A stretch of 64,000 nucleotides of DNA. It comes from Cymbidium sinense (lineage: Eukaryota > Streptophyta > Magnoliopsida > Asparagales > Orchidaceae). The translations under genes were made by a program, and so were the position numbers. The notes beneath the pieces are model-generated. The model ran no database searches. It had not been told where the DNA came from and was given only the letters and a program-made list of their open reading frames with translations. The stretch lies in assembly GCA_021442155.1 (NCBI GenBank), contig CM038215.1, forward strand, positions 273,151,014-273,215,013, read 5' to 3'. Below are positions 33,931 to 45,656 of this stretch, piece after piece. Position 1 is the first letter of the stretch; each line of letters opens with the position of its first letter.

Positions 33931-34800
33931 ACTTGGAGGAGGAAGTTGAGACTAATTAAATTACACCCAGTTTGTTACTCCATTCAAACATGGATAGGAT
34001 GACGACCTCCACGGGTAGAGGAAGGCGGAGAGGCGGTCAGGGGTGAAAAACCTATTTAAAAGCCACCTAATAGAAGATATCCACAGGTACACCTCCTATA
34101 TATACTTTGAATATAGTTTATAAGATGAGTCTTATATGGTTGCTACCGACTCTTCTGAGATTCCCTTAGAGGTGACTTGAGCTAGATATGATAAGCTCCA
34201 AAGAAAAGCATAAGTGTATCAAGTCTATATGTGAAATAGTTAGGCATGGTTGGGAACCTTAGCTCTAACTTTCCTCTCAAAAGGGTTTGGTAGTTAAGGA
34301 AGCCCCAGTCATCCAGGTGTGAAGACTTCGAGAGGTTCTTTAAGCATCATCCTCAAGTCAAGAAGTTGATGTAGAACTTGAGGATGATTCATATAAAAAT
34401 TTAATAGAATTACCTTCTGATTGGTACTTGTCTTGTGTTCATAATTTAGCAAAGAAAGGGTTAATCCTACATACTTGGTCAAAGCATAGGTCAGAATACT
34501 TAAAAAGAATATGGAAGAACAAATACAAAAGCTCTCCATCAAGATCGGGACTAGGATTCGGTATAGTGGGTCCAGTCGATGATGATGATTACTACTTAGT
34601 CATCACCAATCATTTAGAATCTGATAGGTTCTTTTCAATCACATTAACTAATATGCTTAGAAACTTTAGATGATCCAGATGATTTTGAAGTCAAAGATAC
34701 ATCGCTAAAGTTTAAAGAAGAGATCAAGTAAACCATCGACAAGCTCAAGGAAATCAAATTAAGAACTAAAGAAGATCCATGCCCGACATACATCAGTTCA
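33931..34800 (+). pseudogene. Tat-type retroelement linker between protease and RT, decayed
   Basis: This part is conserved in position but not in motif. A readable frame at 34,428-34,673 gives LAKKGLILHTWSKH and a run of Asp near 34,574-34,595. Multiple stops and shifts are present (for example around 34,170 and 34,250). I assign it only because it lies between recognised protease and RT segments of one element. Confidence 0.6.
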
Positions 34801-35745
34801 TTGTTGAATGAATGACTTAGTTATGCTATTGATTGAGTTTAAGGACTGCTTTACATGGAGATATGAAGAGATGATTGGATTGGATCTTGACATAGCAATC
34901 CATTAATTAGCAAAAGAGCTTACTGCTAACCCTATCAAGCAAGCTCCTAGATGCATGTGATTCGACATAGAATAATAGGTCATTTATGAAGTCAAGAAAG
35001 CGATCTTTATCATCTCAAAAGAAAGATACCCTACATGATTAGCAAGCATCGTCCCAGTTAAGAAAAAGAATGGCCAAATTCACATATGCTTCAATTTTAT
35101 CAATTTATATAAGGCATGTCCAAAAGATGAATTTTCACTACCAATCCTGAAGCTGATGGTGGACTCATCTCATGGAGTTTTCTCTTTCATGGATGACTTA
35201 TTTGGATATAACCAAATAAAGAAGGCCACTGAAGATGAAAGAAACACTGCTTTTAGAACCCATGATCAAAATCTATTATTATAAGGTCATGCCATTTAGC
35301 CTTAAAATTGTCGGTGCTACATAGCGGATATGACGAATCTTGATGAACTCATTCATCAGTTGATTTTATGTCGATGATATCTTGATCAAAAGTAGAGAAA
35401 AGGAAGACCATCTCTTTGACTTGAGAGTAGTTTTGGAACATTTAAGATAATTTAACCTCAAAATGAACCCCCTGATGTGTTCATTTGGAGTAGCATTAGC
35501 GAAATTCCTTGGGTTTGTTGTCCGACACCATGGAATTGAAATTGATCTGAAGATTAAAGGCGATATTAGAAATTCCACCCCTAAAAAACTTCAACTCAGA
35601 TCATTCCATTTGGCATATCTAAGATGCTTTATATCCAACCTTTCGTGAAGATGTCAGCCATTCTTAGCACTTGTCAGAAAGGTTGTCAAGTTCAAGTGGG
35701 ATGGTAAGTGTAAGAATGCCATCAATGACATCAAGCATTACCTGA
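34801..35745 (+). pseudogene. Tat-type retroelement reverse transcriptase, decayed
   Basis: The RT domain would copy element RNA into DNA. Landmarks in order are FKDCFTWRYEEM near 34,838-34,873, IVPVKKKNGQIH near 35,048-35,085, SFMDDLFGYNQI at about 35,182-35,219 (first catalytic Asp kept; the family form is FMDGYSGYNQI), KVMPFSLKIVGAT near 35,283-35,321, YVDDILIKS at 35,367-35,393 (active-site Asp pair intact), LKMNPLMCSFG near 35,457-35,490, and FLGFVVRHHGIEID near 35,506-35,548. The chain then gives LRSFHLAYLRCFISNLS. Stops and frameshifts separate these blocks, so no enzyme can be made. The third copy at 12,576 starts in the same domain. Confidence 0.9.
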
Positions 35746-36060
35746 TGACGCCTTCAGTTCTAGCAGCCCCTATCCTGGGCAAGCCGATCATTCTTTATAT
35801 TGCTACATTAGATGACTCTCATGGTGCTTTGTTGGCCCAAGCCAATGATGAAGGGAAGGAAAACACACTCTACTACCTCAGCCGTCATCTAATCCTTACT
35901 GATGCTAATTATCCAGTCATTGAGAAGCATTACCTAGCATTAATCTTTGCATTTCAAAAACTATAGCACTATATGCTTCCTCATAGGGTTAACTTAATCG
36001 CTAGGATCAATCCACTACAATATCTCATGACACGGCCGATGCTATCTAGATAGTTGGCAT
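35746..36060 (+). pseudogene. Tat-type retroelement first RNase H region
   Basis: An open frame of 73 codons at 35,745-35,966 reads PSVLAAPILGKPIILYIATL, then HGALLAQANDEGKENTLYYLSR and EKHYLALIFAFQKL. This is the gypsy RNase H that follows RT. After 35,966 the YMLPHRVNLI-like part continues with a stop (TAG at 35,964-35,966). In Tat elements this RNase H is usually degenerate and a second RNase H follows, as seen next. Confidence 0.88.
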
Positions 36061-36810
36061 GACATTCCATGATCCTCTCACAGTTTGACATTACCTACAT
36101 ACTTCTACATGCGATGAAAGGGAAAATATTAGTAGATTTCTTAATAGCACATCCACTTCCTGCAGTCTCTCTGCTTAGTGATGATTTCCCTGATGAAAAA
36201 ATCATGAACTTAGGGGATACTAGCATTCACCATTGGGGGATGTACTTTGATGGTGTAGCTTCTTTTTAAAGAGGAGAAGAACCATAATCTACTATTCTAG
36301 GAAAGGCAGAAGAAGGAATAGATCTCTTAACTCTAGACTGCAATCTTATGAGATTCTCATATCATCTATCCAATCCTTGCACCAACAACAAAGCCAAATA
36401 TGAGGCTCTTATTGCTAGTGCAGGTTGGTTAGTTTTACTGCATCCATAACATCAACATCTTTGAGGATTACGAGCTAGTTATCATCCAAATTGAGTCCTA
36501 TAAGTTATAAAGCCCAAGATCCATCACTACCATAAGTACACCATGGAGTTATTGACCCAAGTCCCAGAGGTTACCATTTATAAGATTCCTTGAGGATAGA
36601 ACACCGTAGTGTATGGTTTAGCCATGCTTGCTAAAGAGTTGGTGTGTTTGGAAGATGAGTCAATATTTAAACAATTCTTATCCCTTATTGATATTGAACT
36701 CATCAAAAAGTACTCTCTTGAAGGGGAGGTTGCCATTGCCAAGAAGGATGAGGAGTTATATTGGAGGCAACCATTCATGAATTACTTAAATAAAGGCAAA
36801 TTACCATAAG
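36061..36810 (+). pseudogene. Tat-type retroelement second (archaeal-type) RNase H and tether
   Basis: Landmarks are ILSQFDITYI near 36,072-36,101, LSDDFPDEKI near 36,174-36,203, and WGMYFDGVAS at about 36,234-36,263, the start of the second RNase H that distinguishes the Tat lineage. NNKAKYEALIASAG follows near 36,387-36,428 (family NNxAEYEALI, here Glu to Lys). HHINIFEDYELVIIQIESY is readable across a frameshift near 36,440-36,505. YWRQPFMNYLNKG at 36,759-36,797 leads towards the integrase. The stop at 36,267-36,269 and later frameshifts inactivate it. Confidence 0.88.
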
Positions 36811-38050
36811 AGAAGTCCTAAGCCCATTAGATGAAGCTAAAAGCACTTTCCTATGCTCTTGTGGATGGTTTCTTATACCGACGGTCTTTCGATCATATGT
36901 GATTACGTTATTTAGACTAGCACAAAGCCCATAAGATCATGACTGAGGTACACAAAGAATTATGTGGAGTCAACCAATCTGATCTGAAGATGAAAACTAA
37001 GATCAAGAGACTATGATACTACTGGCTATTGATGATCAAAGATTGCATGGATACGGCTAGGCGATGCTACCAATGTCAAATATATGGTGTGGTCCTACAC
37101 CAATCACCCAACATTCTATATCATACATTGGCCATTTTGAGTGTTGGGGTATGCATAGTGGGTCAACTAATTCTACTTCTTCCAAGGGTAATCAATTCAT
37201 CTTAGTTTACTCTTGGTACTTTTCCAAATGGGCAAAGGAAATTTTGCTCAAAGAGGTCATAGCTTCGACATATATAGGTTTTAGGAATCATATATATAGG
37301 TTGAGTTCCTCGATGAATTATATCTAATAATGGTACTACATTCAAGAGCACTGAGATCAATAACTTTGCCCGAAGACACAACAACTTTGCCCAACATTAA
37401 TAACTTTTCCTTGATGAATTATATTCTACCATCAACTACCCAAGGGCAAATAGCATAGTAGAAGCCTTCAACAAAACTCTCATTCAAATACTAAAGAAGA
37501 TACTCGACAATAACAAGTGATATTGGTATTTAGTTGAAGCCTTGTGGACCTACTACACCACACATAGAATTCCAACTCAGTCTACTCATTTTTCCTTAGT
37601 GTATGGGTCTGAAGCCGTTCTACCATTAGAAGTCCAACTCACATCACTAAGAATAGCTATGCGTAACAAGATCATAATAGAGTAGAACGCCAAGTTGCAG
37701 TTAGAAGAACTTGAAGGTTTGGAGGAGAGATGGCTGGGAGCATGCCAAAACCTCGAGTTGTACAAAGCTAAAATGATTTAAGCTCACAATAAATTGCTCT
37801 GTCCTAGAGTTTTTCAGGTAGGAGAGCCTATTTTAGTTCTAAGGAGACCAATTGTTGTCCATCATAAGATGGGAGGCATGTTTGAACCCACAGGCCTTTT
37901 GCCATAGAGAGGCTAGGGAGGATCTTATCGACTTATTAATCATAATGGAGAGTTCCCAATGCTTCCAATCTACTCTTAAATATTATAAATCATGTTTGAA
38001 ATAATTACCATTAATGAAAATTCCATTTTGAATTCAATCTCTTCCATGTT
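36811..38050 (+). pseudogene. Tat-type retroelement integrase, right copy, decayed
   Basis: Landmarks are the N-terminal zinc-binding region EVHKELCGVNQS near 36,944-36,979 (second His replaced by Asn) with CMDTARRCYQC near 37,047-37,078, and the core stretch ILVYSWYFSKWAKE near 37,195-37,236 (the Asp of the usual TDYF is lost). GVPR, TGA, IISNNGT follow at 37,302-37,334, and LYKAKMI to HHKMGG near 37,758-37,880. Two of the three catalytic acidic positions are therefore changed. From 37,289 on this copy aligns with window positions 1-735, sharing the TGA (37,314-37,316) and the Asp-to-Asn codon (37,326-37,328). There is a local rearrangement near 37,350-37,440, where the ATCAATAACTTTGCCC segment is partly repeated. 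Confidence 0.88.
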
Positions 38051-39900
38051 GAAAGTATTCTTGTTTGGGAATCCACCGATGTGTTTAGGGTAGATGTAGA
38101 GAACACGGCGTCTATCCTTCATCGACAAACACAAACATAAACATATTTAAAATAAACACATATCTTTTATCTCGGGCTACTCTGAGTTGAGATAATGCGC
38201 CCAACGGTACTCACTCAATAGTTGCACTAGGTCAGGCTAACGTGTTACCCTGCAAGTGTTTCACCCCAGTGGTGTTCTTGCTTTTGAGAATGTAAGTCTG
38301 CTAAGTTTTCCTTCCTTACATGGCCACTGTACACCGATGAGAGCCTTGTTAGTTTGGTAGGCCTTAATGCATGGCTGGTAAGCTACCTCATGTTGGCTTC
38401 GTTTAAGAGGATGTGAGTCTACTATGCTTTCTTCTTAGATTATCCTTCATGCACTGACTAGATCGAGTATATTTTAGGTTTAGGATAAGTCCCCTAGCGG
38501 CTCCTTCCCTCCTGACAGCATCATGCCTGGGTCCAGTCCTTCCTCGGGGCTCCCCACTTAGTAGTCTCTCTAGGTCAGTAGTAAGCCTACATGCTTTCTT
38601 TCTAGATTAATAGTTAGAAACCAATGGGTACCTTAGGTTGGCTGGTTCTCACTATACTAACGAATACACCACTCATGCTAATAGATACACTTTAGGTTGG
38701 TTGGTTCTTGCACCTTAGGATATACCACTCATGGCAGATGTAAGTCTACTACACTTTCTCCTTGTGTTGGCCACAGTACACCTATAAGCTTTCTTTTCTA
38801 GGGCTCAATATAATGCCCCTAGTAGCACCTCTCTTGTGGGCATTATATTTGGATCACATCCTTTGTGACCCCATTTAGAAACTTCACGGTTATGTAGTTG
38901 GTGGTTCCCCTTTCCTAGTAAACACTCCTGTGATTGGAGAATCCATCTTGTGGATGTGGAGATTCTCCCTTGGTCTAGTAAATCTGAGATAGGTCAAGGC
39001 TGATATATCCCCTTCTTAGTGTGGTCCCTCACACACCAATAGGGTCCAAGCAAATATATATAAAAATATATATATGCACTTGTGGATTAGGAGGACACCC
39101 CTAACAGTACCTTTGCCCAAGCAAGCATCCTATCTTTAGGAGAGTGTCAACAAAACTCCCTATAAGAATTGTGTGACTACTCTTGAGTTGATATAAGTCC
39201 TCAGCAACATTCATTCAATAGTCACCCTATGTCGGGTTCAATTTGTTGTGCTACCAACAGGTCACCCCAATGGTTGTTCCCTACTTTAGAAGATTTAAGT
39301 CTTTTATGCCTTCTTCCTTGCATAGTCATTGCACACCAAAAGGCAACCCCTTAGGATGGCTAGCTCTACCCCACAGCCAGTAGACTATCCATTTGGATTT
39401 GTAAATTTGAGATAGGACACGTCGATATAGCCTTCTTCGTGGGTCCATTCAGACATGGTCCATAAATTAAATCTATCAAATTTGATTGAACTCACATCCC
39501 CAGACAAACATGCCCTCAATTCAAAAGAAAACTAAACCAAACAAACCATATCAAGTCACATGAAACTAAAATAAAATTAACCTTGACTACTTTTGAGTTG
39601 ACATAAGTCCCTAGCGGCATTCACTTAGTAGTCACCTAAGTTGGGGTTTGATTTATTGTGCATCAATGGGTCACCCGATATTCACGGCTTTAAAGATTTA
39701 AGTCTTTATGCCTCTTCATAGTGTACACTAAAACCCCTTAGGTTGGCTAGCTTTACCCCGATTCGGTAGACTATCCTTTATTTGTAAACTGAGGTAGGTT
39801 AAGGCGATATAGCCCTTTCTCGGTGGGTCCATCGCTTTGCAAAAGGTCCATAAATTAACTTCAGTTAAATTAAACCCAATCTAATTTTCCCGTGGAGTTA
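38051..39900 (+). repeat. Retroelement 3' non-coding region with tandem repeats, right copy
   Basis: This matches 736-2,600 module by module. The clearest modules are near 39,178-39,470 and 39,590-39,850, and older ones lie at 38,165-39,000. Words such as CACTTAGTAGTC, GATGTAAGTCTACT and ACCCCTTAGGTTGGCTAG are kept. Several short deletions around 39,640-39,850 distinguish it from the left copy. No gene is seen. Confidence 0.7.
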
Positions 39901-40540
39901 AATCACACTTTTCACGGAGCATAAATCATATATAAAAAGTCAATCAAACAAATAAAATTCAAAACCAACCTCTCTAGTGGAGCCAAATTAAACAAACTCT
40001 CCCCATTAAAGTCTAAATCAAAGAAATCTAACCAAACTCTTATTCCCAGCATATACATCCCCAAATATATCTATCAAATCAAACTCAAATCCTAATCCCA
40101 AATGGATATCCTAAACCTGCTTCCCTAGTGGAAGGTTCATATACCTGATCCCTAGTGGACTCGAGCCATATCTAGCGATATGCCTCCACATCAATTAAAA
40201 TAAAACAAATTAAAGTCGATTTGATCTTAATCTTTGGTGGATTATAAATTTTTCTTATACTAGCGGATCTTCTTTCCACAAATCATATAATCAAATTCAA
40301 ACCTTATCCCTAGCAAATTTTTCTTCTTCTATGCATAGACCCTTCACATGTCATGACCAATGCAAGTGTGATCCCCTAGCGGATCTCCCTCCATGTCCTT
40401 GACATGGAATTCTCATCAAATCTTATTTCTTCTCTTATGCACACCTTTAATAGTTCAACCAAAAGCCTAACAATGTTATCATTCAAATTACATCATCTTA
40501 ATATTGTAATCAACATTTTATGATTTATGATGGTGCAAGC
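39901..40540 (+). repeat. Irregular CCTAGTGGA-like repeats, right copy
   Basis: Counterpart of 2,601-3,230, with the same order of short motifs and the same TCATGACCAATGCAAGTGTG and CATGTCCTTGACATGG text near 40,354-40,410. No gene is seen. Confidence 0.6.
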
Positions 40541-41901
40541 TCAAACTAACTATACAATATCATGCTAAACATAGTGTGAATTAACACACTATATTATATT
40601 ATATATATGATGTTATATTATAATTTGCTATAATATAATATATTGTCTAACATTACACCTCATTAGAATCACTTCAAAGGAACAAATAACAAAATTTTCT
40701 CAAAATATGAATAATGTTCATTTTGGATGTAAAATTGTTATTTCTCTAATAGCAATGGTACCAAATAGCATAATTTTGGTGTTGCTTCTTAGTGTGTGCC
40801 ACGAATTTGGCAAAAGTCTTCCATCACAACCATCAAATTAACATTTTTGTGAGTTTTGACCAAATGTATTATAACAAGAGTAAAACATACAAAAATGTAC
40901 AATAATATTTAGTAACATGCCACCACATTCGTATATATGTGAAGTTATATTATTATGTACATTATATTTTAATACACTTTCATATTATATATTATCTTAC
41001 ATTACACCTTAAAATGAATCACTTTAAGCAAAATATTTATAAAATTTGTTTGAAAAATGAACATTTATTTTGGATGCAAAATTCCATTCTTTTGATTAAA
41101 TCACCATAGTAACACATGATGGTGTTCCCTAAAACTTACCTTAAAAAATTTGGCCAAATCCCATCATCTCAACCTATAAATCAATATTTTATGAATTATA
41201 CCAATACAAACTCTACTACATCATACTATAATAAATATATGCTAAACAACAAATATAATAGTATGTTATAATGCATGATGCTACCTACATTATGGCAACC
41301 TATATTATATAAAACTATAACATATTATATTATATTATATTGCATATCACATCTGAGGGATTGCTTAAGATAAAAATCATAAAATTCATCAAAAAATAAA
41401 AATTATATATTTTAGTTGTATCACTTACATATTTTAAATTGAAGTATACATTATGATGTCTTATATTATGAATTTGGCCAAATTCCACCATTTTAAAGAC
41501 TTAATTAACATTTCAAAAATAATGCTAGTGTAGGCTTGACTGCATGATTGTATAACACTAAAATAATTTAAAATGCACAGAACAATATATTATGATATAT
41601 GATGTTATACTATGCAACAACATATAATATTTATTTTGAACATAAAATCTTACTTTTTAGATTACAAGTGGCATAACACACCTTTGGTACTACAACCTAA
41701 TTCCCACTTCAAATTTAATAAATTTCATCATCTGATATATTAAATCAATATTTTTATGATTTATATTAATATAGATTATAGGGAACAATACCATAATATA
41801 CTAAAACATTTTAAAACATCTTATAATAGCCAAAAACACATCACTATGTGCTCAAATATATGATGCTACATTATACTATAATATATTGTATTATAATATG
41901 A
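40541..41901 (+). repeat. AT-rich tandem repeat, about 340 bp monomer, right copy
   Basis: Counterpart of 3,231-4,610 with the same four monomers in the same order. It ends at TATAATATGATTTAGGGTTAG, the same transition into the array as at 4,600-4,620. Confidence 0.65.
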
Positions 41902-42259
41902 TTTAGGGTTAGCGTTTAAGGTATTCAAGTCTCTAATAGTCAAGTGAAAGTCTCTTGAAGACATCTTATTTAGCTACTATAACTATGTTAGGATTAGATC
42001 ATTCTTTAGATATACTCCTAATGACATCTTCAATCAAGGTTTAGGGTTTAGGGTTAGAGTTTAGGGTTAGTTTAGAGTTTAGGGTTTAGGGTTTGACATT
42101 TAGAGTTTGGGTTTTAGGGTTCCAAGTTTAGGGTTGTAGGTTTTAGGGTTTAGGGTTTAGGGTTTAGGGTTTAGGGTTTTTTAAGGTTTAGGGTTTAGGG
42201 TTTACGATTTAGGTTTTAGGTTTATGTTTTTGTTTAGGGTTTAGGGTTTATGGTTTATG
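41902..42259 (+). repeat. Telomere-like TTTAGGG array, right, first block
   Basis: It begins like the left array, including the shared 120-bp unique stretch (41,923-42,035), then degenerate heptamers with five perfect TTTAGGG units in a row near 42,143-42,180. It ends at a T-run (42,261-42,271). Confidence 0.88.
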
Positions 42260-42702
42260 GTTTTTTTTTTTAAATAGAGAATAAATACATATTCAACATT
42301 TGTACTTTTCCATTTCATCAACCAAGTAACACACCAAAATTTTTAAGACATAAGCAATGACATAAATAAAAATTGAGCATGCCTAGAACCATCTCTATGG
42401 TAAAGAAACAATTTCATAAGCAGTAGATCGGATCAGCCATTCTTCAATTTCTCTAGTTCTCATTAGAACCTCCCCGGTCTCTTGAGTTGCTAGATCCACC
42501 ATCATATCCACGATCTCCCTTAGCCACCACCCATGTAACTTTGTCCTCCTCCCACCATAACCACCACTTTACTCCAACCACCACCTCCATATCCACAGTA
42601 CCTCGGATCCCCCACCACCACTATGATACCACCTCAGCCTTCTCCTCCATATAGTTAGAGCCTAGTTGTGATGATGTTCTCTTGTCAAGGTTGCACATTT
42701 TT
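42260..42702 (-). pseudogene. Glycine-rich RNA-binding protein gene fragment, copy 6
   Basis: Positional partner of copy 1. The minus-strand start is eroded (TGTGCAACC in place of GGGCAGAACC). The Gly-rich tail is broken by small deletions, and the C-terminus reads GGSSNSRDRGGSNEN, a stop, RN and a TGA at 42,444-42,446. The 3' UTR reaches a plus-strand run of about eleven T. Copies 1 and 6 share the same distance from the array start within about 40 bp, supporting the large duplication. Confidence 0.8.
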
Positions 42703-43852
42703 TGGGTTTAGGGTTTAGGGTTTGTAGAGGATTTAGGGTTAGTTTAGGATTTAGGTTTTGGGGTTTAGGGTTTAGGGTTGTAGGATTTAGGGTTTAGGGT
42801 TTATTATTTAGGGTTTTAGGGTTTTAGGGTTTAGGGTTTAGGGTTTTAGGGTTTTAGGTTTAGGGTTTAGGGTTTAGTGCTTAGGGTTTAGAGTTTTAGT
42901 TTTTAGGGTTTACCAATTAGGGTTTAGGATTTAGAGTTTAGGTTTTTTTTTATTTAAGTAAATCAGTAGGTTTAGGTTAATTTAGTTTATTTTTTCTTTA
43001 ATTGGGCTTTTTTATTTAAATTTTTTTAAAAATTTTTATCTAGTTCAGTTTAATTATTTTAGGTATTTTATTTTAGTTTATTTTTTAGGTTTAGGTTTAT
43101 TTTTTAGTTGAGTTTTATTATTATTTTATTTTTTTGGTTAATGTTTTATTTATTTTTTAAGTTTAGCTTTAGGTTTTATTTTATTTTTTAGGTTTTTATT
43201 TTAGGTTTACTTTTAGGTTTTATTTTTTAAAACATTTAGGTTCATTTTTAGTTTATTTTATTTTTTTTTACTTTAGGCTTAATTTATTTTAGGTTTAGGT
43301 TTAGGTTTTATTTATTTTAGTATAGTTTATTTTAGTTTAGGTTTAGGTTTAGGTTTATTTTTTATGTTTATTTTATTTTTATTTTAAGTTTATGATTTTT
43401 TTTAGTTTAGGGTTTAGATTTTATTTTTTATTTATTTTTAAGTTTTATTTTTAGGTTTATTTTTTAAGTTAAGGTTTTAATTTAGTTTTTACTTTATTTT
43501 ATTTTAGGTTTATTTTATTTTTATTTTAGGTTTATTTTATTTTATTTTAAGTTTATTTTATCTTTTTTTTTATTTTTAGGTTTAGGTTTAGGTTTAGGTT
43601 TAGGTTTTACTTTATGTTTTTATGTTAATATATTATTTATTTTATTTTGGTTAAGGTTTTTTTATTTATTTTATTTTTAAGTTTTATTTTTTTTAGGTTT
43701 AGCTTTTTAGCTTTTTTGTGTTTAGGGCTTAGGGTTTGTTTACGGTTTAGGGTTTAGGGTTTAGGGTTTGGGGTTTAGTGTTTAGGGTTTAGGGTTTATG
43801 GTTTAGATTTTAGGTTTAGGTTTAAGTTTTATTTTAGGGTTTAGGGTTTAAG
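42703..43852 (+). repeat. Telomere-like array between GR-RBP copies 6 and 7
   Basis: TTTAGGG-rich sequence spans 42,703-42,940, the junction ATTTAAGTAAATCAG lies near 42,952, T-rich sequence spans 42,970-43,715, and TTTAGGG-rich sequence continues to 43,852. No gene is seen. Confidence 0.88.
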
Positions 43853-44290
43853 GTTTTTTTTTAACAGGGAATAAGTTTAGATTCAACATCTCTTCTTTTC
43901 AATTTCATCAACCAAGTAGCACCCTAAGTTTTCTAAGACATAAGAGTCGACATAGATCAAGAATGATCACCCATTGAGCAAATCAAATACCTAGATAAGT
44001 AGAGCCTCTCTCTAAGACCTAGTTCCATAGCACAATTAGATCGTAGTTCTTTAATTTCTTGGTTCCCATCGAACCGCCTCTCAAGTAGCGGGATCCACCA
44101 TGTGTATCTCTCTCCACCACCACAGGTAACCTTGTCATCCTCCCTCCATAACCACCACTACTCGACCACCTCCATATCCACCGGCACCTAGATCCCCACC
44201 ACCTGATAACCTACCTGCCTTAGCCTCCTTTGGATCTAGGCGAGCCTTATTGATGGTGATGTTCCTGCCATCAAGGTTATGCTCATTCAT
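43853..44290 (-). pseudogene. Glycine-rich RNA-binding protein gene fragment, copy 7
   Basis: Same fragment, minus strand. The start is altered (ATGAGCATAACC). NITINKARLDP-like sequence follows with lost frame, the Gly-rich tail is shortened, and the 3' UTR ends at a plus-strand T-run at 43,854-43,862 followed by AACAGGGAATAAG. Several small deletions are present. Confidence 0.78.
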
Positions 44291-45210
44291 AAGTTTTAGG
44301 GTTAGTTTAAGGTTTATTTAGAGTTTAGGGTTTGGAATTTAGGGTTTAGGGTTGTAGGTTTTAGTGTTTAGGGTTTAGGGTATTATGGTTTAGGGTTTAA
44401 GGTTTAGGGTTTAGGGTTTAGGGTTTAGGATTATAGGTTTAGGTTTAGGTGTGTAAGTTTAGAGTTTAGGGTTTAGGGTTTTGGGTTTAGGATTTAGGGT
44501 TTAGGGTATTTTTTATAAAATTAAGTAAAGCGATAGGTTTAGGTTTATTTAGTTTCTTTAGTTTTTTTATTTATTTGAGTTTATTTTATTTTTTATTTTT
44601 ATTTAGTTTAATTTCTTTACTTTAGGTTTATTTTATTTTTATTTTAGGTTTAGTTTCTTTTTATGTCTAAGGTTTAGGTTTTATTTTTTACTTATTTTTA
44701 AGATTTATTTTTGGGTTTATTTTTTAGGTTTAGGTTTTTATTTAGTTTTAATTTTATTTATATTTTATGTTTAGTTTTTATTTTATTTAGGTGTTTTCAT
44801 TTTTTAGTTTAGTTTAGGTTTTTATTTATTTTATTTTAGTTTAGTTTTTATTTTTTATTTTATTTTCTTTTAGGTTTAGGCTTAGGTTTTAGTTTATGTT
44901 TTTATTTTATTTTGGTTTAGGTTTTTTTATTTATTTTAATTTTAGGTTGTATTTAGTTTAGGTTTAGGTTTTTAGCATTTAGGGTTTAGGTTTAGGATTA
45001 GTTGTGGGTTTAGGGTTTAGGGTTTAGGGTTTAGGGTTTAGGGTTTAGGGTTTAAGATTTAGGGTTTAGGGTTTAGGTTTTAGGGTTTTGGGTTTTAGGA
45101 TTTAGGGTTTAGGGTGTAAGGATTTTAAGGATTAGGGTTTAGGGATTTCATGGTTTAGTAGCATTTAGGGTATAGGGTTTTAGTTTTAGGTCCAGGGTTC
45201 ATGTTTTAGG
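44291..45210 (+). repeat. Telomere-like array with the longest perfect heptamer run
   Basis: TTTAGGG-rich sequence spans 44,291-44,510, the junction AAATTAAGTAAAGCG lies near 44,519, T-rich sequence spans 44,540-44,975, and TTTAGGG-rich sequence reaches 45,210. Seven perfect GGGTTTA units lie at 45,006-45,054, the longest perfect run I found in the window. Confidence 0.88.
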
Positions 45211-45656
45211 GTTTTTTTATAATAGAGATCCAATTAAGATTCAACATTTCTTCTTTTTAATTTCATCAACCATGTAACACACCAAGTTTTCTGAGGCATA
45301 AGTGATGACATAGATCAAAAATTAGCATGTATAGAGTAAATCAAAAACCCTAGAAAACTAGAAATGTTTCTACTACAAAGATGAAGTTCCATAAGCAGCA
45401 GATCGGATAAGCCATTCTTCAGTTTCTCCAATTCCCATCAAACCACTCGACCTCTCAGTGGCGGGATCATCCCCCTCTGTACCTACCACCACCATTGTAA
45501 CCTCACACTCCACCTCCATAACCACACTCTACCACCTCAGAATCCACACCTCTAGATCCCCACATACAACACAACACGCCTTCACCTCCTCAACCATATC
45601 TAGACTGATCCTCGTTGACCATGATGTTCCTGCCATCAAGGTTTTGCCTATTCTTA
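45211..45656 (-). pseudogene. Glycine-rich RNA-binding protein gene fragment, copy 8
   Basis: Same fragment, minus strand. It starts AATAGGCAAAACCTTGATGG (N, stop, QNLDG), then RNIMVNEDQSR. The Gly-rich tail is frameshifted and partly lost. The 3' UTR ends at a T-run at 45,212-45,218. The plus-strand Ser/Thr-rich open frame at 45,458-45,664 is its complement and is not a gene. Confidence 0.8.
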
